Source: Terriglobus sp. TAA 43 (GTDB lineage Bacteria; Acidobacteriota; Terriglobia; Terriglobales; Acidobacteriaceae). From it: a stretch of 64,000 nt of DNA. Numbering within the stretch: position 1 is the stretch's first letter; each line of letters starts with the position of its first letter. Below, in pieces: positions 61,652 through 64,000 of this stretch. The DNA lies in the NCBI RefSeq assembly GCF_000800015.1, contig NZ_JUGR01000001.1, positions 1,426,001 through 1,490,000 on the forward strand, in the 5' to 3' direction. The translations under genes and the position numbers were made by a program. The notes under the pieces are model-generated. The model searched no databases. It worked only from the letters and a program-made list of their open reading frames with translations, and had not been told where the DNA came from.

Positions 61652-62146
61652 TCACGCCCCAGCAACATGATGCTGGAATTGCTGAAGAAGTTGAGTGACC
61701 ATGGAAGGCCACGGAAGGTCTTGCTGGGCTGTAAGTGTCTCCACCCATACCAAGCTCCGTTCGCCCTGCCCGCGCGAGGGATCATAGATATTCAGACGTG
61801 CCACCGCTACATCTCCCGGGCCAAAGTCAATACGTCCGCTGCGGTCAATCCATGCCAGTTCAAAGACGAGGTCTGGGCGTTGCTCCGGTGCTACAAGCTT
61901 TTTGCCGAGATCTGCCACCAGTTTCGTCATCTGCCTACGTCCGAAAGAGTCCATGCGGCCCGTGTCTACGCGGACAGTCTTTGATACCGCAAGCAGGTGT
62001 TGAAATGCATCGCCTTTGCACTGGTAGTAATCCGTCTTCTCAAGTGTGCAACCAGGCCCTGGCGCTTTCTGCGCACACAGGGGCAGCACGGTAAAAGCAA
62101 ACAGCATGGCGATAAGCAGACGGCAACAACGCATCCTTGTCCTCAC
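61652..62146 (-). CDS. secreted protein, DUF4136-like
   Basis: 164 residues (ATG 62134 would remove the first four). The signal peptide (LLIAMLFAFTVLPLCAQ) precedes a mature domain with two Cys and a RPDLVFELAWID ... DPSRGQGERSLVWVETL pattern somewhat like DUF4136 lipoproteins, ending in an amphipathic helix. Assignment tentative. 46 bp from the metallo-beta-lactamase start, so possibly the same unit. Confidence 0.6.
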   Translation of the reverse strand: MRTRMRCCRLLIAMLFAFTVLPLCAQKAPGPGCTLEKTDYYQCKGDAFQHLLAVSKTVRVDTGRMDSFGRRQMTKLVADLGKKLVAPEQRPDLVFELAWIDRSGRIDFGPGDVAVARLNIYDPSRGQGERSLVWVETLTAQQDLPWPSMVTQLLQQFQHHVAGA

Positions 62147-62188
62147 TCAACAATTAGATGCGCTTTGCTGCTGAATCTACACATCGCC

Positions 62189-63451
62189 CTAAGCTGTCAC
62201 CCTGGTTCCACGCTTCGCAACGATGGGTTCCATACGGCTGTACAGTTCCTGCAGTATCTTCACGCCTGCTTCGGCAGCAGCATGATCTGGCGACTCATTG
62301 CTATCGTTCCAGCCTTCTTCTTCGCCACCAATATTCGGCTGCACCACAATGCCATCACGCCGCGCAAGCAGGTTCAGGCCCTTGTATCCGATGCCATAGT
62401 TCACGCCCTCCTGTGGGATGAGCCAAGCAATCTGGCCACGCACCGGAACAATGCTTTGGTCGCTCCATAACGCCTTCGAGTCATAGCCTGTGCAGCAAAA
62501 CACAACGCTCTCTTTCAACGAGGCGAACTCATTGGGTTCATGGAACTCGCGCATCTCAAGGCGTCCGCCTGCAAGATAGAACTCCTGCATCAACAACTTC
62601 GCGTATCCGGCAACATTGAACGTCAGCGACGAATTACGACGCACATACTTCGTGGGGAACGGTGTCGAGCCGGACGGCATGTCTTTCGATTTCGGCGTGA
62701 TGTCCGCGATGCTTTGGCTGTAGCGCGCGAACTCGTGCACCTGTTTTGTTCTGTCAGCAGGATCGGCCGCGGTATTGGGATCAACAGGACGATTGCGATC
62801 GCGCGGCGGATCATCCGAGAGCTGATAACGATCGGTCCATTCAATCGGAGAGCCGGCCACGCCAAGATAGCTGTTGTACATAGTCCATGAGGTGCGCGCC
62901 ATGCGTTCCCACAGTGCAGCGAAATCTGCAGACGCATCCGTGCTGAGTGCCACGCGTGAATCCGGTGTCCAGGAACCAGTGGCACGTACGCTGCGAATAT
63001 ACGGCGCCGTCTCTTTCGCGTAGATGGTCACCTTGTAGCCCATGCGTTGCGCGGTCAACGCCGTCGTCAGCCCAAGCGCACCTGCGCCGATCACAGCGCA
63101 TTCCTTCACTCCCGGTGCGGCTTCCATCGCCTTGCGCACGACCACATCTGCCGCACCCCATGAAAGCGACCATCCGCTGCCACCATGACCGTAGTTCGTC
63201 ACGACGGTCTTATCGCCCACCTTCACCACATCCATTCGCGGTCCCACTGCACGAAACGGCCGCAGACATACAGTGATGCGAAAGATGCGGTCTACATCCG
63301 CGCGAATGGGAAGAATGTTTCCCGGCACATCATAAAAAGGAAGTGCGGGTGCTGTTGCGGCAGCAGGCGTTGTAACGTGCTTTGCGCACCCCTGCAGAAG
63401 GCTAAAGCCGGTAAGTGCTGCCGATCCATGAAGAAATGAACGACGGTCCAT
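62189..63451 (-). CDS. Tat/lipoprotein FAD oxidoreductase, apparently a circularly permuted D-amino-acid oxidase
   Basis: 420 residues from ATG 63451 (GGGAGAGAG upstream). N-terminal MDRRSFLHG is a Tat motif, and LLQGC (Cys22) is a lipobox. The order of oxidase elements is unusual. A segment corresponding to the C-terminal end of D-amino-acid oxidases (LRPFRAVGPRMD, then NYGHGGSGWSLSWG at about 87-100) comes before the Rossmann motif AVIGAGALGLTTA (119-131). The chain then continues as a normal oxidase (GSWTPDSRVAL, VVFCCTGYDSKALWSD, VPVRGQIAW) and stops where that C-terminal segment would normally follow. The substrate is unknown. Confidence 0.85.
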   Translation of the reverse strand: MDRRSFLHGSAALTGFSLLQGCAKHVTTPAAATAPALPFYDVPGNILPIRADVDRIFRITVCLRPFRAVGPRMDVVKVGDKTVVTNYGHGGSGWSLSWGAADVVVRKAMEAAPGVKECAVIGAGALGLTTALTAQRMGYKVTIYAKETAPYIRSVRATGSWTPDSRVALSTDASADFAALWERMARTSWTMYNSYLGVAGSPIEWTDRYQLSDDPPRDRNRPVDPNTAADPADRTKQVHEFARYSQSIADITPKSKDMPSGSTPFPTKYVRRNSSLTFNVAGYAKLLMQEFYLAGGRLEMREFHEPNEFASLKESVVFCCTGYDSKALWSDQSIVPVRGQIAWLIPQEGVNYGIGYKGLNLLARRDGIVVQPNIGGEEEGWNDSNESPDHAAAEAGVKILQELYSRMEPIVAKRGTRVTA

Positions 63452-63665
63452 CGAAATCTCTCTCCCTTCGTGGTTGAAAGAAAACCATGCAAGAAGCCAT
63501 GCGGATGCACGGCTATAAATGAAAATGTCTGCGGAATGAGCGAGGGTGTACTTCCTCACTTATAACCGAGATGTCTCGTTTTCACATGCAGAAACACTCA
63601 TTTTCCCCGGAATTGCCCACGGAGTAGCGCATCTTCCCCGCGTCTGCGAGACAATAGAAGCAGTC

Positions 63666-64000
63666 ATGGCATTGAACGTAGGCATCGTCGGTCTTCCCAA
63701 CGTGGGCAAGAGCACCATTTTCAGCGCACTCACCGCAATCGAAGCGGTTGCTGCAAATTATCCCTTCTGCACCATCGATCCCAATGTGGGCATCGTCACC
63801 GTGCCGGATCCGCGCATGAACCGTATCGTGGAGATGGTGAAGCCAAAGAGCATTGTCCCTACCACTATTGAGTTTGTGGACATTGCGGGTCTGGTGGCGG
63901 GCGCAAGCAAGGGCGAAGGCCTGGGCAACCAGTTTCTGGCCAACATCCGTTCGACCGATGCCACGCTGCACATCGTGCGCTGCTTTGAAGACCCTGAGGT
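63666..64000 (+). CDS. ychF: YchF/OLA1-family redox-regulated ATPase (partial)
   Basis: Runs off the right edge; 111 codons are visible from ATG 63666. The P-loop GLPNVGKST is followed by the family signature [12 protein letters not shown], the switch region [22 protein letters not shown], and [10 protein letters not shown]. Universal Obg-like ATPase that binds ribosomes and is inhibited by oxidative signals. Divergent from the FAD oxidoreductase. Confidence 0.95.
   Translation, partial: MALNVGIVGLPNVGKSTIFSALTAIEAVAANYPFCTIDPNVGIVTVPDPRMNRIVEMVKPKSIVPTTIEFVDIAGLVAGASKGEGLGNQFLANIRSTDATLHIVRCFEDPE

Noticed and set aside
1-64000. CRISPR arrays, complete insertion sequences, rRNA genes
   Set aside because: No regularly spaced direct repeats, transposase genes with flanking inverted repeats, or rRNA-like sequence were seen.

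Overview
The window looks like a chromosomal segment of an Acidobacteriota (Acidobacteriaceae/Terriglobia-type) bacterium. This is inferred from two very large Oar-type TonB-dependent receptors with an N-terminal carboxypeptidase-regulatory-like domain, many OmpL-like (BBP2) barrels, truncated KdpD-type kinases, an M56/BlaI pair, and DUF6677, DUF7009, DUF2911 and DUF481 proteins. It is Gram-negative (Omp85-like, Wzi-like and porin-like barrels) and a soil-type heterotroph. Assignment below family level cannot be made from the sequence alone.

Layout. 0-7 kb: a sensor kinase, a receiver-only regulator, a minus-strand envelope block (DUF4436, Omp85-like barrel, DUF481) and a LuxR-type response regulator. 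7-12 kb: SYLF lipid-binding protein, tRNA-Leu(CAA), and a minus-strand run of MarR regulator, ClC channel, CorA and YhhQ, with a perfect 16-bp inverted repeat over the marR start. 12-19 kb: tRNA-Glu with an integrase relic beside it, then two KdpDE-like two-component systems flanking an OmpL-like porin, with no kdpFABC. 19-22.6 kb: first Oar-type receptor. 23-36 kb: an accessory stress/transport block (GH63 glucosidase, DUF1232, sulfatase, DUF4239, BASS transporter, FixJ-type regulator, PAS kinase, DUF1622, DUF202) in which a DosR-box-like palindrome recurs five times. 36-42 kb: the ImuA-ImuB-DnaE2 mutagenic repair cassette.

42-50.5 kb is a sulfatase locus: a membrane-bound winged-helix regulator, a divergent Tat-exported sulfatase (C-I-A-S-R), an Oar-type receptor, and, after a terminator, a parvulin-type PPIase translationally coupled to a formylglycine-generating enzyme with both catalytic cysteines. 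The likely flow is cytoplasmic formylglycine installation, Tat export of folded sulfatase, and import of desulfated product through the receptor. 50.5-52.3 kb: Wzi-like capsule barrel. 52.5-56.4 kb: BlaI repressor, a BlaR1-like M56 protease whose extracytoplasmic part is six exact-period 29-residue repeats instead of a penicillin-binding sensor, a secreted protein with the same repeat, and a small secreted protein. 56.7-64 kb: OmpL-like barrel, two small coupled membrane proteins, M24 peptidase, DUF2911, a B3 metallo-beta-lactamase fold with Gln in place of the first zinc His, a secreted protein, a Tat/lipoprotein FAD oxidoreductase that appears to be a circularly permuted D-amino-acid oxidase, and the 5' part of ychF.

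The most unusual items are the permuted oxidase (62.2-63.5 kb), the repeat-sensor M56 system (52.6-56.4 kb), the DosR-like palindrome regulon (26.9-34.4 kb), and a Shine-Dalgarno separated from its start codon by a perfect hairpin (45.2 kb).
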